Positions 45,352 through 56,104 of a stretch of 64,000 nt of DNA are shown here, piece after piece (position 1 is the first letter of the stretch; each line of letters opens with the position of its first letter). The notes under the pieces are model-generated. The model was not told the DNA's origin. It made no database searches and worked only from the letters and a program-made list of their open reading frames with translations. The translations under genes were made by a program, and so were the position numbers. This DNA comes from Desulfovibrio sp. UIB00 (GTDB lineage Bacteria; Desulfobacterota; Desulfovibrionia; Desulfovibrionales; Desulfovibrionaceae): the NCBI RefSeq assembly GCF_022508225.1, contig NZ_JAETXJ010000005.1, positions 124,001-188,000 on the forward strand, read 5' to 3'.

Positions 45352-46758
45352 ATGGGCAATTCACTTTCATGCTTCAAAGCCTACGATATTCGGGGCCGCG
45401 TGCCGGGTGTTCTCAATGCGCCGCTGGCACTTGCTCTCGGCAGGGCCGTTGTCGAAATCCTGGGTGCAAAAAGCGTTGTGATTGGCCGCGATGCCCGGCT
45501 TTCCGGCCCCGAATTGCGCGATGCGCTGGCCTTGGGCTTGCGTGAGGCCGGGGCGCAGGTGACGGACATAGGCATGTGCGGCACGGAAGAAATCTATTAT
45601 GCCGCCGCCAACCAGCCCTTTGGCGCGGGCGTCATGATCACGGGCAGCCACAATCCGGCGGACGAGAACGGCTTTAAGCTGGTGCGCGGCGGGGCCATAC
45701 CCATCAGCGGTGATTCTGGCCTGTTTGCCCTGCGCGATCGCGTGGGGGCCATCCTTGCTGAGAACGGCGACACTGCCGAATCCCGTGAACTACCCCCTCT
45801 GCACAATGCCTCGTTCCGGGCCGACTATGTGGCCTGGCTGCTTGAATACAGCGGTGCAGCACAGCTTGCGCTAACTGCTGGCCGCAAGCCCTTGAAGATT
45901 GTGGCTGATGCGGGTAATGGCTGCGCCGGACTAGTGTTGAACGACCTGATGGCCTCGTTGCCCTTTGAATTTGTCTGCCGCCAGATGCAGCCGGACGGAA
46001 CTTTTCCCGATGGCGTGCCCAACCCCTTGCTGCCGGAACGGCGAGCGGCCACAGCCGCTGCCGTGCGCGAATCTGGCGCGGATATGGGCGTTGCCTGGGA
46101 CGGCGATTTTGACCGCTGCTTTTTTTATGACGCGGACGGTAACTTTATTGAAGGTTATTACTGCATAGGCCTGCTGGCGCAGGAGCTGCTGCGGCGTGTG
46201 CCTGGCGGCAAAGTGGTGCACGACACCCGAGTGTACTGGAACACCCGTGAGGTGGTGCAGGCCGCAGGCGGGCAGCCCGTCATGGGCAAGACCGGACACG
46301 CCTTCATGAAAGAACGCATGCGCGCCGAAGATGCCGTGTATGGTGGCGAAATGAGCGCGCATCACTATTTTCGCGATTTTGCCTACTGCGATTCGGGCAT
46401 GCTGCCCTGGCTGCTGGTGGCCTCGTTGCTGCACCGTACTGGCAAACCTCTGGCAGAGCTTGTGGCAGAGCGCATGGCGGCCTATCCATGCAGCGGTGAA
46501 ATCAACCGAAGGGTGCAGGATGCCCCAGCCCTCATGCGGCTGGTGAGGGATCGTTATGCGCCTTCGGCTCTGCACGAAGACAGCATGGACGGCGTTAATC
46601 TGGAATTCGCCGACTGGCGTTTCAATTTGCGCATGTCCAATACTGAACCCCTGCTGCGCCTGAATGTGGAGAGCAGGGGAAAACATTCGCTGATGGAAGA
46701 AAAAACGGCTGAAATACTAGCTTTTCTGGAAGAGCAGGGTGGGGCCGTGCCCGCCTGA
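45352..46758 (+). CDS. manB: Phosphomannomutase/phosphoglucomutase
   Basis: 468 residues from ATG 45352 (GAGGGACGTC before it); the open frame upstream to 45202 has no ribosome-binding site. The four-domain alpha-D-phosphohexomutase fold is clear: FKAYDIRGRVPG, active serine in TGSHNPADENG (about residue 98), metal loop DGDFDRC (about 245), sugar loop GGEMSAHHYF and phosphate-binding RMSNTEPLLRLN. It converts mannose 6-phosphate to mannose 1-phosphate for ManC. Confidence 0.94.
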   Translation: MGNSLSCFKAYDIRGRVPGVLNAPLALALGRAVVEILGAKSVVIGRDARLSGPELRDALALGLREAGAQVTDIGMCGTEEIYYAAANQPFGAGVMITGSHNPADENGFKLVRGGAIPISGDSGLFALRDRVGAILAENGDTAESRELPPLHNASFRADYVAWLLEYSGAAQLALTAGRKPLKIVADAGNGCAGLVLNDLMASLPFEFVCRQMQPDGTFPDGVPNPLLPERRAATAAAVRESGADMGVAWDGDFDRCFFYDADGNFIEGYYCIGLLAQELLRRVPGGKVVHDTRVYWNTREVVQAAGGQPVMGKTGHAFMKERMRAEDAVYGGEMSAHHYFRDFAYCDSGMLPWLLVASLLHRTGKPLAELVAERMAAYPCSGEINRRVQDAPALMRLVRDRYAPSALHEDSMDGVNLEFADWRFNLRMSNTEPLLRLNVESRGKHSLMEEKTAEILAFLEEQGGAVPA

Positions 46759-46918
46759 GGTAGCCGTTGCGGTTCTGCCGCTTACAGGCGGAGCAAGGCC
46801 CGATAGGCAAGATCGCAAGCTTGTTTGTGAACGCTTGACGCCGTAGTATGGAATCGTTTGCCCTGCTGGCAGTGTATCGGATTGGTGTTCCAACATTGAC
46901 GCAATGGTGAGGAAATTC

Positions 46919-48334
46919 ATGCAGAATATTGCCCCTGTGATTCTGTGCGGCGGTAGTGGCACGCGTTTGTGGCCGCTCTCGCGCGAGGCATACCCAAAGC
47001 AGTTTGTGGATCTGGGCGACGGGAAAACGCTGTTCAAGGATACAGTGCTTCGGGCGCAGCATATGCCGGACAGCATGGAGCCTGTTATTGTGTGCAATGA
47101 GGCTCACCGCTTTTATGTGACCGCAGAGCTGTACGAATGCGGCGTGCATGGCAAAATCCTGCTGGAACCCGCGCCGCGTAACACTGCTCCGGCTATTGCT
47201 CTGGCGGCCTTTGCCTTGAAGGAAGACGGCGCAGATCCGCTCATGCTGGTATTGCCCTCTGACCATGCCATTGGCGATGAAGGTGTCTTTTTTGAAGGCG
47301 TAAAGCGCGCGGCGGCCCTGGCGGAACAGGGGCGTATTGTCACCTTTGGCATAGCCCCCACTGGCCCGGAAACAGGCTTTGGCTACATCGAACAAGGCGA
47401 GGCCCTCGGAGCTAATGGATACAGGGTTGCCCGTTTTGTGGAAAAACCAGATGCGGAAAAAGCCACGGTCATGCTGGCCAGGGGCGGTTATTCGTGGAAC
47501 AGCGGCATGTTTTTGCTGCGGGCTTCTGTATATCTGAAAGAGCTGGAGCGTTTTGCTCCCAAGATATACGCCGCCTGCAATGCCGCATGGAAGGGCCGCA
47601 AGGATGATCAGGCCTTTTTCCGCCCGGACAGCGAGGCATTCCTTTCCTCCCCGTCTGATTCAATAGACTATGCGGTTATGGAGCAAACGGATCTGGCGGC
47701 TGTTGTGCCGCTTGGCGTCAGCTGGAGCGACCTTGGCTCATGGGAGGCCTTTTATCAGTTAGGGCAGCAGGATGACTCCGGCAACGTATGCTCCGGTGAT
47801 GTCATGACCGAGGGTGCTGAAGATTGCTATTTTAACGCCACCCACAGGCTGCTGACGGCTATTGGTGTGAGCGGGCTTGTGGTGGTGGAAACACAGGATG
47901 CCGTGCTTGTTGCGCCGCGCGACCGCGTGCAGGACGTTAAAAAGATTGTTGGCCGCCTGCAAAGCGCTCAGCGGCCCGAGTGCAGGCAGCACCCCCTGGT
48001 CTATCGGCCGTGGGGCAGCTACGAAACTCTTGTCATGGACGGGCGGTTTCAGGTCAAGCGCATTATTGTGAACCCTGGTGCCGAGCTTTCTTTGCAGATG
48101 CACCACCACCGCGCCGAGCACTGGGTTGTGGTGAGCGGCACTGCGGAGGTGACCAATGGTGATCTGGTTAAATTGTTCACGGAAAACCAGTCGACCTACA
48201 TACCACTCGGCACCATGCATCGGTTGAAAAACCCTGGGGTTATCCCTCTGGTGCTTATCGAAATACAGTCCGGCTCCTATCTGGGGGAGGACGATATCGT
48301 GCGGTTTGCGGATGTGTACGGGCGGGAAGGGTAG
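46919..48334 (+). CDS. manC: Mannose-1-phosphate guanylyltransferase / mannose-6-phosphate isomerase
   Basis: 471 residues from ATG 46919, with GAGGAAATTC upstream. The nucleotidyltransferase half begins at residue 8 with LCGGSGTRLWPLSRE and later has EKPDAEKA and YSWNSGMF. The C-terminal cupin (about 355-465) is the type II phosphomannose isomerase domain with QMHHHRAEHWVVVSG and its metal-binding histidines. It makes GDP-mannose from mannose 1-phosphate and GTP, and may also feed fructose 6-phosphate into the route. Confidence 0.95.
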   Translation: MQNIAPVILCGGSGTRLWPLSREAYPKQFVDLGDGKTLFKDTVLRAQHMPDSMEPVIVCNEAHRFYVTAELYECGVHGKILLEPAPRNTAPAIALAAFALKEDGADPLMLVLPSDHAIGDEGVFFEGVKRAAALAEQGRIVTFGIAPTGPETGFGYIEQGEALGANGYRVARFVEKPDAEKATVMLARGGYSWNSGMFLLRASVYLKELERFAPKIYAACNAAWKGRKDDQAFFRPDSEAFLSSPSDSIDYAVMEQTDLAAVVPLGVSWSDLGSWEAFYQLGQQDDSGNVCSGDVMTEGAEDCYFNATHRLLTAIGVSGLVVVETQDAVLVAPRDRVQDVKKIVGRLQSAQRPECRQHPLVYRPWGSYETLVMDGRFQVKRIIVNPGAELSLQMHHHRAEHWVVVSGTAEVTNGDLVKLFTENQSTYIPLGTMHRLKNPGVIPLVLIEIQSGSYLGEDDIVRFADVYGREG

Positions 48335-48475
48335 CACTGCTGCCTGTATGGTTGCTGCACGACCGCTGTTTCGACCAGTGGACAATGGTAGCCTTGCAAG
48401 GTATTTTATCCGCCTCCTTGCTCACAGCTGGGAGTTTCAGCCCTCGTAGCTTCACCGTTAAAATATACCGAGATT

Positions 48476-49624
48476 ATGAAAAAAGCGCTTATAACCGGCA
48501 TCACCGGACAGGATGGGGCTTACCTTGCGGAGTTTCTGTTGCAGAAGGGCTACGAAGTGCACGGCATTAAACGGCGCGCCTCGTTGTTCAACACTGACCG
48601 CATTGATCATCTGTATGAAGACCCTCATGCCAATCGGCGGCACTTTATTCTGCATTACGGCGATCTGAGCGACTCCAGCAATTTGGTGCGCCTGATGCAG
48701 GAAGTAAAGCCGGACGAAGTGTATAATCTGGCGGCGCAGAGCCACGTGCAGGTTTCATTTGAGTCTCCTGAATACACTGCGGATGTGGATGCCCTCGGAA
48801 CCTTGCGTCTGCTTGAGGCTATCCGCATTGCCGGGCTTGCTGAGACCACGCGTTTTTATCAGGCCTCTACTTCAGAGCTTTTTGGTCTGGTGCAGGAAGT
48901 GCCGCAAACGGAAAAAACACCGTTTTATCCGCGCTCTCCCTATGCATGCGCCAAGCTTTACGCCTACTGGATTACGGTCAACTACCGCGAAGCCTATGGA
49001 ATGTACGCTTGCAACGGCATTCTTTTTAACCACGAGTCGCCAATCCGTGGTGAAACCTTCGTGACGCGCAAGATCACCCGCGCTATGTCGCGTATGGTGC
49101 TTGGCTTGCAGGATTGCCTGTATCTCGGCAACATGGACGCCAAACGCGACTGGGGGCACGCCAGAGATTACGTTGAAATGCAGTGGCTTATGTTGCAGCA
49201 GGGAAAGCCTGACGATTTTGTGATCGCCACCGGGAGGCAGTTTTCCGTGCGCGATTTTGTCAATACCGCAGCCGCAGAACTTGGCGTATGTCTCAGCTGG
49301 CAGGGCTCTGGCGTGGAAGAAACCGGCACCGTAACAAGCGTTGACGTGAGCCGATTGCAGCAGGTCGCCGGCAACCGTCAGGGGCTGGAATGCCATCTCA
49401 AACCCGGCGATGTCATTGTGTGCGTTGATCCGCGTTACTTCCGCCCCACAGAAGTGGAAACCCTGCTGGGGCAACCGGCCAAGGCCAAGGAAAAGCTGGG
49501 TTGGGAGCCGAAAACCTCCTTTGAAGACATGGTGGCCGAAATGGCGCGCGAAGACCTTGCCCTGAGCATGCGCGATGCCGTGTGCAAAGTGGCGGGCTTC
49601 AAAACCTTCAGCCACAATGAGTAA
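48476..49624 (+). CDS. gmd: GDP-mannose 4,6-dehydratase
   Basis: 382 residues. It starts [20 protein letters not shown] with the dinucleotide-binding GxxGxxG, has the TSEL catalytic Thr ([10 protein letters not shown]) and YACAK as the SDR YxxxK. The product is GDP-4-keto-6-deoxymannose. The last 8 bp overlap the next gene, so gmd and fcl are coupled. Its ribosome-binding site is weak (ACCGAGATT). Confidence 0.96.
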   Translation: MKKALITGITGQDGAYLAEFLLQKGYEVHGIKRRASLFNTDRIDHLYEDPHANRRHFILHYGDLSDSSNLVRLMQEVKPDEVYNLAAQSHVQVSFESPEYTADVDALGTLRLLEAIRIAGLAETTRFYQASTSELFGLVQEVPQTEKTPFYPRSPYACAKLYAYWITVNYREAYGMYACNGILFNHESPIRGETFVTRKITRAMSRMVLGLQDCLYLGNMDAKRDWGHARDYVEMQWLMLQQGKPDDFVIATGRQFSVRDFVNTAAAELGVCLSWQGSGVEETGTVTSVDVSRLQQVAGNRQGLECHLKPGDVIVCVDPRYFRPTEVETLLGQPAKAKEKLGWEPKTSFEDMVAEMAREDLALSMRDAVCKVAGFKTFSHNE

Positions 49625-50570
49625 TGCAGTGCGCAAGGATGCTCTGGTCTATGTGGCGGGCCACAGGGGGCTTGTAGGCAGCGCTCTGTGTCGCGCCTTG
49701 ACGCGTTCGGGCTATGCGCGACAGGTCACCCGCACACATGCGGAACTGGATCTGTGCGATCAGCCCGGAGTGCGAGCTTTTTTTTCCCAGCACAGGCCTG
49801 AAGTGGTGATCCTGGCCGCTGCCAAGGTGGGGGGCATCCACGCCAATGCCACATATCCCGCAGAGTTTATTTATCAAAATCTGCAAATCCAGAACAACGT
49901 CATCGACAGCGCATACCGCAACGGTTGTAAAAAGCTGCTGTTTCTGGGGTCATCGTGTATTTACCCCAAGATGTGCCCGCAGCCCATCAAGGAAGAGTAT
50001 CTGCTCACGGGGCCGCTGGAACCAACCAACGATGCTTACGCTCTGGCCAAAATCTCGGGCATCAGGATGTGCCAGGCCTACCGCAAGCAATATGGTTTTG
50101 ATGCTATCAGCGCCATGCCTACCAATCTGTATGGACCCGGCGACAACTATCATCCGGAAAACAGCCATGTGATTCCTGGGCTTATCCGTCGTTTTCATGA
50201 AGCAAAAGCACGCGGTGCTTCAGAGGTTGCTATTTGGGGTAGTGGAAAAGCTCTACGCGAATTTCTGCACGTGGACGACATGGCGGAAGCCTGCGTATTT
50301 TTGCTTGAGAACTATTCTGACTTTGAGCATGTGAATGTGGGGAGCCAGCAGGAATGCACGATTATGGATATTGCCCGGCTTATCGCCAGCGTTGTGGGCT
50401 TCAATGGTGAAATTGATACTGATTCTACCAAGCCGGACGGCACGCCCCGCAAGCTGATGGATTCGGGCAAACTTTTTGGCATGGGCTGGCAACCCCGCGT
50501 GGGGCTTGAAGAAGGTCTGCGCGATGCGTACAGCGATTTTTTACAAAACCAGCATATGTGGGGCTATTAA
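49617..50570 (+). CDS. fcl: GDP-L-fucose synthase
   Basis: 317 residues from ATG 49617, which overlaps the end of gmd; an earlier in-frame start at 49575 would overlap further. The N-terminal [16 protein letters not shown] binds NADP(H). The catalytic region has [19 protein letters not shown] and the YxxxK in [11 protein letters not shown]. The enzyme epimerises and reduces the Gmd product to GDP-L-fucose, donor for the fucosyltransferase at 56105. Confidence 0.95.
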   Translation: MSNAVRKDALVYVAGHRGLVGSALCRALTRSGYARQVTRTHAELDLCDQPGVRAFFSQHRPEVVILAAAKVGGIHANATYPAEFIYQNLQIQNNVIDSAYRNGCKKLLFLGSSCIYPKMCPQPIKEEYLLTGPLEPTNDAYALAKISGIRMCQAYRKQYGFDAISAMPTNLYGPGDNYHPENSHVIPGLIRRFHEAKARGASEVAIWGSGKALREFLHVDDMAEACVFLLENYSDFEHVNVGSQQECTIMDIARLIASVVGFNGEIDTDSTKPDGTPRKLMDSGKLFGMGWQPRVGLEEGLRDAYSDFLQNQHMWGY

Positions 50571-50977
50571 CCCACTAGAAAATTGCTGTTTTTTTTTGTG
50601 ATCGTTTGCTTGCTAGTCAAGAGGTTCTGGTTGAACCCTTGCGCAAGGGGTCGGCCTTATTCATGAATTTTCTGTCGTAAGGGAAGCAATTCTAGACGAA
50701 GGTGTTATGCCGCCAAGCTAATGAATGCTTCAGAATGGATTTGGAGAGGATATTATTCGGTCTCCTTGAGCTGGATGACAGTGTAGCCTGCTCCTGGTGG
50801 CACCCTAAAGATATCAGATGGGGAACGTGTTGTTCGTGCCGAGCGATTGTGCGCTGCAATACATGCGATATTAACGCAAAAATATCTGTCCATTTTTGAT
50901 TTTAATTCGTTTTTATCTATTGTACCAAAAAGATTGTAAAATGGTTGGATTAAAAAAATGCAGCGCTGATTCGGGAT
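50571..50977. other. AT-rich junction between the GDP-fucose operon and the variable glycan genes
   Basis: About 400 bp with no supported gene. Composition changes visibly here from GC-rich to AT-rich. A short hairpin (AACCCTTGCGCAAGGGGT, near 50634) lacks a T run. This is the likely boundary of acquired DNA. Confidence 0.5.
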
Positions 50978-51806
50978 ATGTTGAGAAGCTTCATCAGGTT
51001 TGAGCGGTTCAGAAAAGGTTCCATGAAATATCGTACGAGTTAAGCGATGGCAGATTTGAATGCCGCTACCGGTGAAACAAATTTTGATGCGCATTACATC
51101 TGCCATCCGGCTTGGGCTGCTCGCAAGATCAAAGCTCATCAGCCTGAAAAGCATATTGATATTGGATCAAAGTTGGATTTTGTAACGTTGCTTTCCGCCT
51201 TTATTCCCGTTGAATTTTACGACTATAGGCCTGCATCAATCTTGCTCTCTGATCTTTCTTGTGGTCGTGCTGATTTGTGACTATAGCATCGCCTCATTAT
51301 CGTGCATGCATGTGGTAGAACATGCCGGGCTTGAGCGCGATGTGGATATTTTTGATCCTCAGGGCGACTTGAAAGCAATGGCGGAACTGGCAAGAGCGGT
51401 CAAACCTGGGGGACATCTGTATTTTATTGTACCCTTGGGGGGCAAAGCTAGAATTCAGTATAATGCGCACAGAATATATGATTTTAAACATATTTTGAAA
51501 TGCTTCCCTTAATTTGAACTTGCAAATTTTGCCTTTGTAGCGGTTTGCGGACAGCACATTGACCCTGCAATGAAAGAAAACACTGATGCGAGTCGTTACA
51601 GTTGCGGCTGTTTTGAATTCGTGAAAAATGAAATTGTATCTTCTGTCTGCAAGAAAAGATTGTTTTGTAGTTATTATTTAAAATTCTTCAAACGTTTAGG
51701 CTGTGGCGGCGTAATTTCTCAGGTGAAATATAAAAAGACTTTTTTGAGTCTTAAGAGGAAGTTGCGTTTGTGGTGGGCGAAGCCGCGTCTAGGATGGAAG
51801 CTATAA
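50978..51806 (+). pseudogene. Decayed DUF268 (SAM-dependent methyltransferase-like) gene
   Basis: Fragments in two frames join to a DUF268-like protein: MLRSFIRFERFRKGS from 50978, then a TAA at 51041, then FDAHYICHPAWAARKI and KHIDIGSKLDFV. The frame breaks near 51276-51280 in a TTT stretch (one extra base) and continues with SLSCMHVVEHAGLERDVDIF, RAVKPGGHLYFIVPLGG and YNAHRIYDF. A second in-frame TAA is at 51510, after which CGQHIDPAM and SCGCFEFVKNE follow to 51806. Two stops and one frameshift make decay much more likely than sequencing error. Homologues occur in sugar-modification clusters. Confidence 0.75.
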
Positions 51807-51847
51807 TGCTCTCCAGTTCTTCGTAAATTTTTTTCTGTGTGGATAAT

Positions 51848-53647
51848 ATGCTGAAAACACTAAGTAAAATTTTTTTCTTATTGCCTCAACTACGTCAAAA
51901 ACAACTTATAGGGCTTGCCCTGGCAATGGTGCTTGTCAGCTTTGTTGAATTAGGCCTCGCTGGAACCATCTCATTATTGGGTGTTGCCCTTGCTGATCCT
52001 GCTAGCTTAGAAAAAATTGCAGTATTTAAAAAAATATTTCAATTAGTTCCAAATATTAGTCGCGAGATGCCATCTTCAGTGCGTATGCTCCTTTTTGTCA
52101 TGGGAATGGTGTGTATTGCCACTATTGCAAAAAATATCATTACAGCAGTACTTACGTATTGGCAAAATGTCGTATCACAGTTGATAGGCAGTGATGTTAG
52201 TAGCTTGCTGTTCGAAAAATACATGTATGCACCGTATTTTTGGCACATGCAAAAAAATCCTGGTGAGTTGAGCGATTATTTAAACTGGCGCGGACAAATT
52301 GCTGCTTTGTTCTTGGGTGTGTTACAAGTTGTTAGCAATTTTGGGGTTATGTTCATTTTAATGTTGGGGGTTTTCTGGGTTGCCCCAACTGTTGCCTTGT
52401 TGCTCTATGGCGTGACAGCATGCGTTGCAATTTTGGTTTATAAATTTTCACAAAATAATGCCAAAAATGCTGGGATCCAGTTTGTTGGATTATCTACTGG
52501 CGTGAGCCGTGTAATACATGCCGCTTTGCACGGAATTCGAGAAGTGCAGATTTACCATAGGCGGAGTGCGTTTATAGAAAAATACTCGAGCGCATTGGCT
52601 ATGATGGCCCGGCTGAGTGCGCGGCAAGGGACCTATCCGACCTTGCCGACTTGGTGTCTTGAATGCTCAGGTATGTTACTGCTTTTTTTATCGATCATTG
52701 TTATGGTATTCAATGGTGAAAACGTCGCAATGATAACCGGCACTCTCACAATGATGGCTGCAGTTTCATGGCGGTTGCTTCCTGCAGTAAATAAAATTGT
52801 TGGTGGGATTTTGCAGGTCAAGACGTATTATCCTACAGTAATAAAAATACTGGAAAATTATTCTGATTCGAATGTGACTGAAAAGGAAAGTGACTGGTTA
52901 AAGACGTTTTCTTTGATTGAAATCGCTGATGTAGATTTTTATTATCCTGATTCAAAAAATGCAGCCCTGAAAAATTTGAACCTAACCATTCCAAAGGGAT
53001 GCATGATAGGTGTTGTCGGCCTTTCAGGTGCCGGGAAAAGTACTCTTGTGGGCATTTTGACCGGGCTATTGAAGCCAACATCTGGGAAAATAATTATAGA
53101 TGGAACAGAAACTGCGCCTTTGCCTGGATTTATAAAGATAGGCTATGTCCCGCAACACCCCTATATTATGGACGCTTCATTGGCAGAAAACGTTGCCTTT
53201 GCAGATTGGGGGGGGGTGCCGGACGAAGGCAGAGTTATTAAGTGTTGTCAGTTGGCCGCCATCGACTTTTTAGATGAACTGCCGCAGGGTATTAATACGA
53301 TACTCGGCGACAGGGGTGTGCGTCTTTCCGGCGGTCAGGTGCAACGAGTTTCAGTGGCCCGGGCACTTTACAACAACCCAGAGATTCTTCTTTTTGACGA
53401 GGCTACGAGTGCCTTGGATGGTGCTGCGGAATCTGCTATTCAAAAAACAATCATGACCTTGAGCAATGATTTGACTATCATTATTATTGCACATCGGTTG
53501 AGTACTGTTGAGGAGTGTGACAAACTTTTCTGGCTTAAGGATGGAAAAGTTCACAGGAGTGGACCTGCCCGGGATGTTTTAGCTGAATATGAAGCATTTT
53601 TGGCAGAACACACCTGTGGCACGGATTGCATTGCAGGCAAAGTGTAA
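51848..53647 (+). CDS. ABC transporter, fused permease-ATPase (flippase type)
   Basis: 599 residues from ATG 51848; a GTG at 51839 is an alternative, and neither has a strong ribosome-binding site. Six membrane segments lie in about 15-330. The ATPase half has Walker A GLSGAGKSTL (about 397), Q-loop IGYVPQHPYIMD, signature LSGGQVQRVSVARAL, Walker B ILLFDEATSALDG and the H-loop AHRLS. This half-transporter layout is that of MsbA/PglK-type exporters that flip lipid-linked glycans. Its place among glycosyltransferases makes export of the locus's glycan precursor the likely role. No Wzx/Wzy genes were seen in this window. Confidence 0.88.
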   Translation: MLKTLSKIFFLLPQLRQKQLIGLALAMVLVSFVELGLAGTISLLGVALADPASLEKIAVFKKIFQLVPNISREMPSSVRMLLFVMGMVCIATIAKNIITAVLTYWQNVVSQLIGSDVSSLLFEKYMYAPYFWHMQKNPGELSDYLNWRGQIAALFLGVLQVVSNFGVMFILMLGVFWVAPTVALLLYGVTACVAILVYKFSQNNAKNAGIQFVGLSTGVSRVIHAALHGIREVQIYHRRSAFIEKYSSALAMMARLSARQGTYPTLPTWCLECSGMLLLFLSIIVMVFNGENVAMITGTLTMMAAVSWRLLPAVNKIVGGILQVKTYYPTVIKILENYSDSNVTEKESDWLKTFSLIEIADVDFYYPDSKNAALKNLNLTIPKGCMIGVVGLSGAGKSTLVGILTGLLKPTSGKIIIDGTETAPLPGFIKIGYVPQHPYIMDASLAENVAFADWGGVPDEGRVIKCCQLAAIDFLDELPQGINTILGDRGVRLSGGQVQRVSVARALYNNPEILLFDEATSALDGAAESAIQKTIMTLSNDLTIIIIAHRLSTVEECDKLFWLKDGKVHRSGPARDVLAEYEAFLAEHTCGTDCIAGKV

Positions 53648-54036
53648 TGCTTCATTTTTATATTTTCGCATGTGTTAGCTAAAGTACGAAATTGTTACTT
53701 GCCTCTGTGGGGCGGGGGAACATTTTTTCGTGTTCAATTTGAATGATATCTTTGCTTCAATGTGCGCCTCTGCAATTTTTCAAGGGTGCTCCTAAGTGGT
53801 TCTGCGAAGCTGAAAGCACCCCAATGCCCAGCGACCCATGCAATCCTTTTCACTAATACTGGTTACGACGGAATCTCATTGGAAGCTATGGTATAGGTCG
53901 AGCTGCTTGGGGGCTTGAGTCCGAGCAGCTCTGAGTTGCCTTTATACGTTGCTGGATCTTTCATTGATCTGGCCTTGCATCGTATGTTCAAGGACTTAAC
54001 AGTAAACACTTGTGGAAAATCTCTAAAGGACAAGCA
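53648..54036. other. Intergenic region with an inverted repeat
   Basis: About 390 bp without a supported gene. At 53900-53931 GAGCTGCT and AGCAGCTC form an inverted repeat with a 16-base loop. A short open frame at 53915-54112 overlaps the next gene and has no family features; I do not count it. Some of this may be gene debris, as upstream at 51 kb. Confidence 0.45.
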
Positions 54037-55803
54037 ATGCACAGTTGCTCACCCATTATTTCATTTATTATCGCTACATTTAATGCCGGTGAGACACTTC
54101 GGCGTTGTCTGAATTCTTTGTTGGAGTGTGATACGCACCAAATCGAAATCATCATTAAAGATGCCTGCTCTGTTGATGACACGCAGAATATCGTTGACGA
54201 ATATTTGGATCGTCTACCTATTCGGTTTATATGCCAACGAGATACTGGCATTTCTGATGCATGGAATCAGGCCGTTACAGCTGACGGAGGTCCTCAGGGA
54301 CAATGGATTCTTTTTCTGGGGGCTGATGACTTTATATGTTCCCCGCATCGCCTGAAGGCAACGGTAGCTGCTCTGGGTAATCTTGCGGAACATGCTGAAT
54401 ACGCTGCTGCTCCGGTTACCTTGGTCAATGGAGATGGTTTTGCGGTAGATACCCTCTTCCCCTCACGCTCTCTTAAGCGCGACCTTCCTATGGGGATGCC
54501 GCTACCGCATCAGGGTTTATTTCATCGGCGCTGTTTGTTTTCAGCTAACAGATTCGACACTTCGTTACGGATTACAGGTGACTATAGCTTTTTGTGCAGC
54601 ACTCTGAAGCCTGACAACTTGGTCTATCTTGATCTACCTGCCCTGGTTTGTATGAGCCTTGGAGGTGTAAGTGGCAACCTAGAAGGCCTGGCAAGGCGGA
54701 ACCGCGAAGTTTTGCGGGTATCCAGAAAGTTTTTCCCTGACTGCGCTCGCGGCGCGCTGTGGAAGCGCCTGGTTTTGTCTTATCTGTTCAATGGGTTGTC
54801 CATATTGTTTGGGGCACAATTTGCAACAAGGTGTGCTGACTATTATCGAAGGCTACTTCGTAAGACCCCACTCTGGACCACAAGGGAGCCATTGTCTGGG
54901 GCCATGCGGCTACCTGAAGATTCAGCCACTACATGCAGCAGCCAGCAGCCAGTTTTCTCTTTATTGGTTGCTACACTTAACAGAGGACAACCACTACAGA
55001 AGTTTTTGGACTGCTTGTTGGAACAGACGATCGGGACCTCTTCATTTGAGGTTCTTATTGCAGACCAGAATCCGTCAGGTTTTTTACAACCACTGATTGA
55101 TGGCTATGCTGATCGTCTGTCCATTCGTGTTGTGCAAGTGCCCAATATCGGTGTTTCGCATGCTCGGAATGTCCTGGTGCCATTGGCCCATGGGCAATAT
55201 ATTGCCTTTCCTGATGATGACTGCTTTTATGAAGCTGATACGTTGCTAGAAGCCCAGAAAATTTTTGAATCCCACCTGCATGTGCATGCTATTCAGGGGA
55301 GTTGGTCTGCCCCTGGCAGGGATAGAAAATTAATTTGCCCTTCCAATCGGCTGTGCACTTCGCTATCCATTTTTAAGCGGGGCGAAACTTATGTGCAGTT
55401 TTTTAGAAAAGAATCTGTAAATCACATTGGTCTTTTTGATACTATGTTAGGGCCCGGTACTGGGTTGCCATATGGTTGCGGGGAAGATACTGACTATTTG
55501 TTGCGCGCCATTGAGAAAGGTTTGACAGTAGTATACGCACCTTCAGTTCATGTTCACCATAATGAAGTTGATGTTATGGCTATAATGACTAACAAACAAA
55601 AAATTATATCTTATGCAACGGGGCGTATGTATCTTTTGCGTAAGCATAAACTCCCATTGTGGTTTCAGGTATTCAATATAATTTATCCATTACTTAGAAT
55701 TCCCTTTGAGGGGATTGGATCAAGAAAATACCGATTTATGATGTTCAAGGCGAGGCTGCACGGTTTTTTTTACGTGCGCTCATCTTCAGCGTTAAAGGGT
55801 TGA
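54037..55803 (+). CDS. Glycosyltransferase with two GT2 domains in tandem
   Basis: 588 residues from ATG 54037, with AAAGGA upstream. The first GT-A domain (about 5-240) opens PIISFIIATFNAGETLRRCL and has the metal-binding GADD (WILFLGADDFI) and RDTGISDAWNQA. The second (about 315-540) opens PVFSLLVATLNRGQPLQKFL and has YIAFPDDDCFY. Both appear intact, so one chain may add two sugars or alternate linkages, as in some capsule and S-layer polymerases. The donors cannot be read from sequence. Confidence 0.9.
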   Translation: MHSCSPIISFIIATFNAGETLRRCLNSLLECDTHQIEIIIKDACSVDDTQNIVDEYLDRLPIRFICQRDTGISDAWNQAVTADGGPQGQWILFLGADDFICSPHRLKATVAALGNLAEHAEYAAAPVTLVNGDGFAVDTLFPSRSLKRDLPMGMPLPHQGLFHRRCLFSANRFDTSLRITGDYSFLCSTLKPDNLVYLDLPALVCMSLGGVSGNLEGLARRNREVLRVSRKFFPDCARGALWKRLVLSYLFNGLSILFGAQFATRCADYYRRLLRKTPLWTTREPLSGAMRLPEDSATTCSSQQPVFSLLVATLNRGQPLQKFLDCLLEQTIGTSSFEVLIADQNPSGFLQPLIDGYADRLSIRVVQVPNIGVSHARNVLVPLAHGQYIAFPDDDCFYEADTLLEAQKIFESHLHVHAIQGSWSAPGRDRKLICPSNRLCTSLSIFKRGETYVQFFRKESVNHIGLFDTMLGPGTGLPYGCGEDTDYLLRAIEKGLTVVYAPSVHVHHNEVDVMAIMTNKQKIISYATGRMYLLRKHKLPLWFQVFNIIYPLLRIPFEGIGSRKYRFMMFKARLHGFFYVRSSSALKG

Positions 55804-56104
55804 ATGTTGCTGTCGGAACTGATTGTAATAATCTATTTGAGTTCTACGTAGTCTGATCCTTTACAATTTTCTGTATCTGTAATGTTGCACATTGATGTTG
55901 CTGGAACTGCCATATCATGCTTTGTGTTGTCTCATTGTCTAGGCATATAGCTACGGGCATGATTCTTTTTAATGTATCATATGCGTAAATTCTGTCGGAA
56001 AAATGTATGTGTCTTGTCATTCTCACATCTGGGAGTGATATGAAATTTGTAATATACGATAGGGTTGCTTCCACTAGCGACCAGCCGGCAATAGGTGAAT
56101 AAAA
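55804..56104. other. AT-rich intergenic region, no gene seen
   Basis: About 300 bp with no open frame having a ribosome-binding site and no clear promoter or repeat. Confidence 0.4.

Noticed and set aside
43980-45377. 465-codon open frame on the minus strand
   Set aside because: It runs through the tRNA-Ala gene and opposite two well-supported genes, so it is not a gene.
53915-54112. 65-codon open frame before the tandem GT2 gene
   Set aside because: It overlaps the GT2 start, has no ribosome-binding site and shows no family features.
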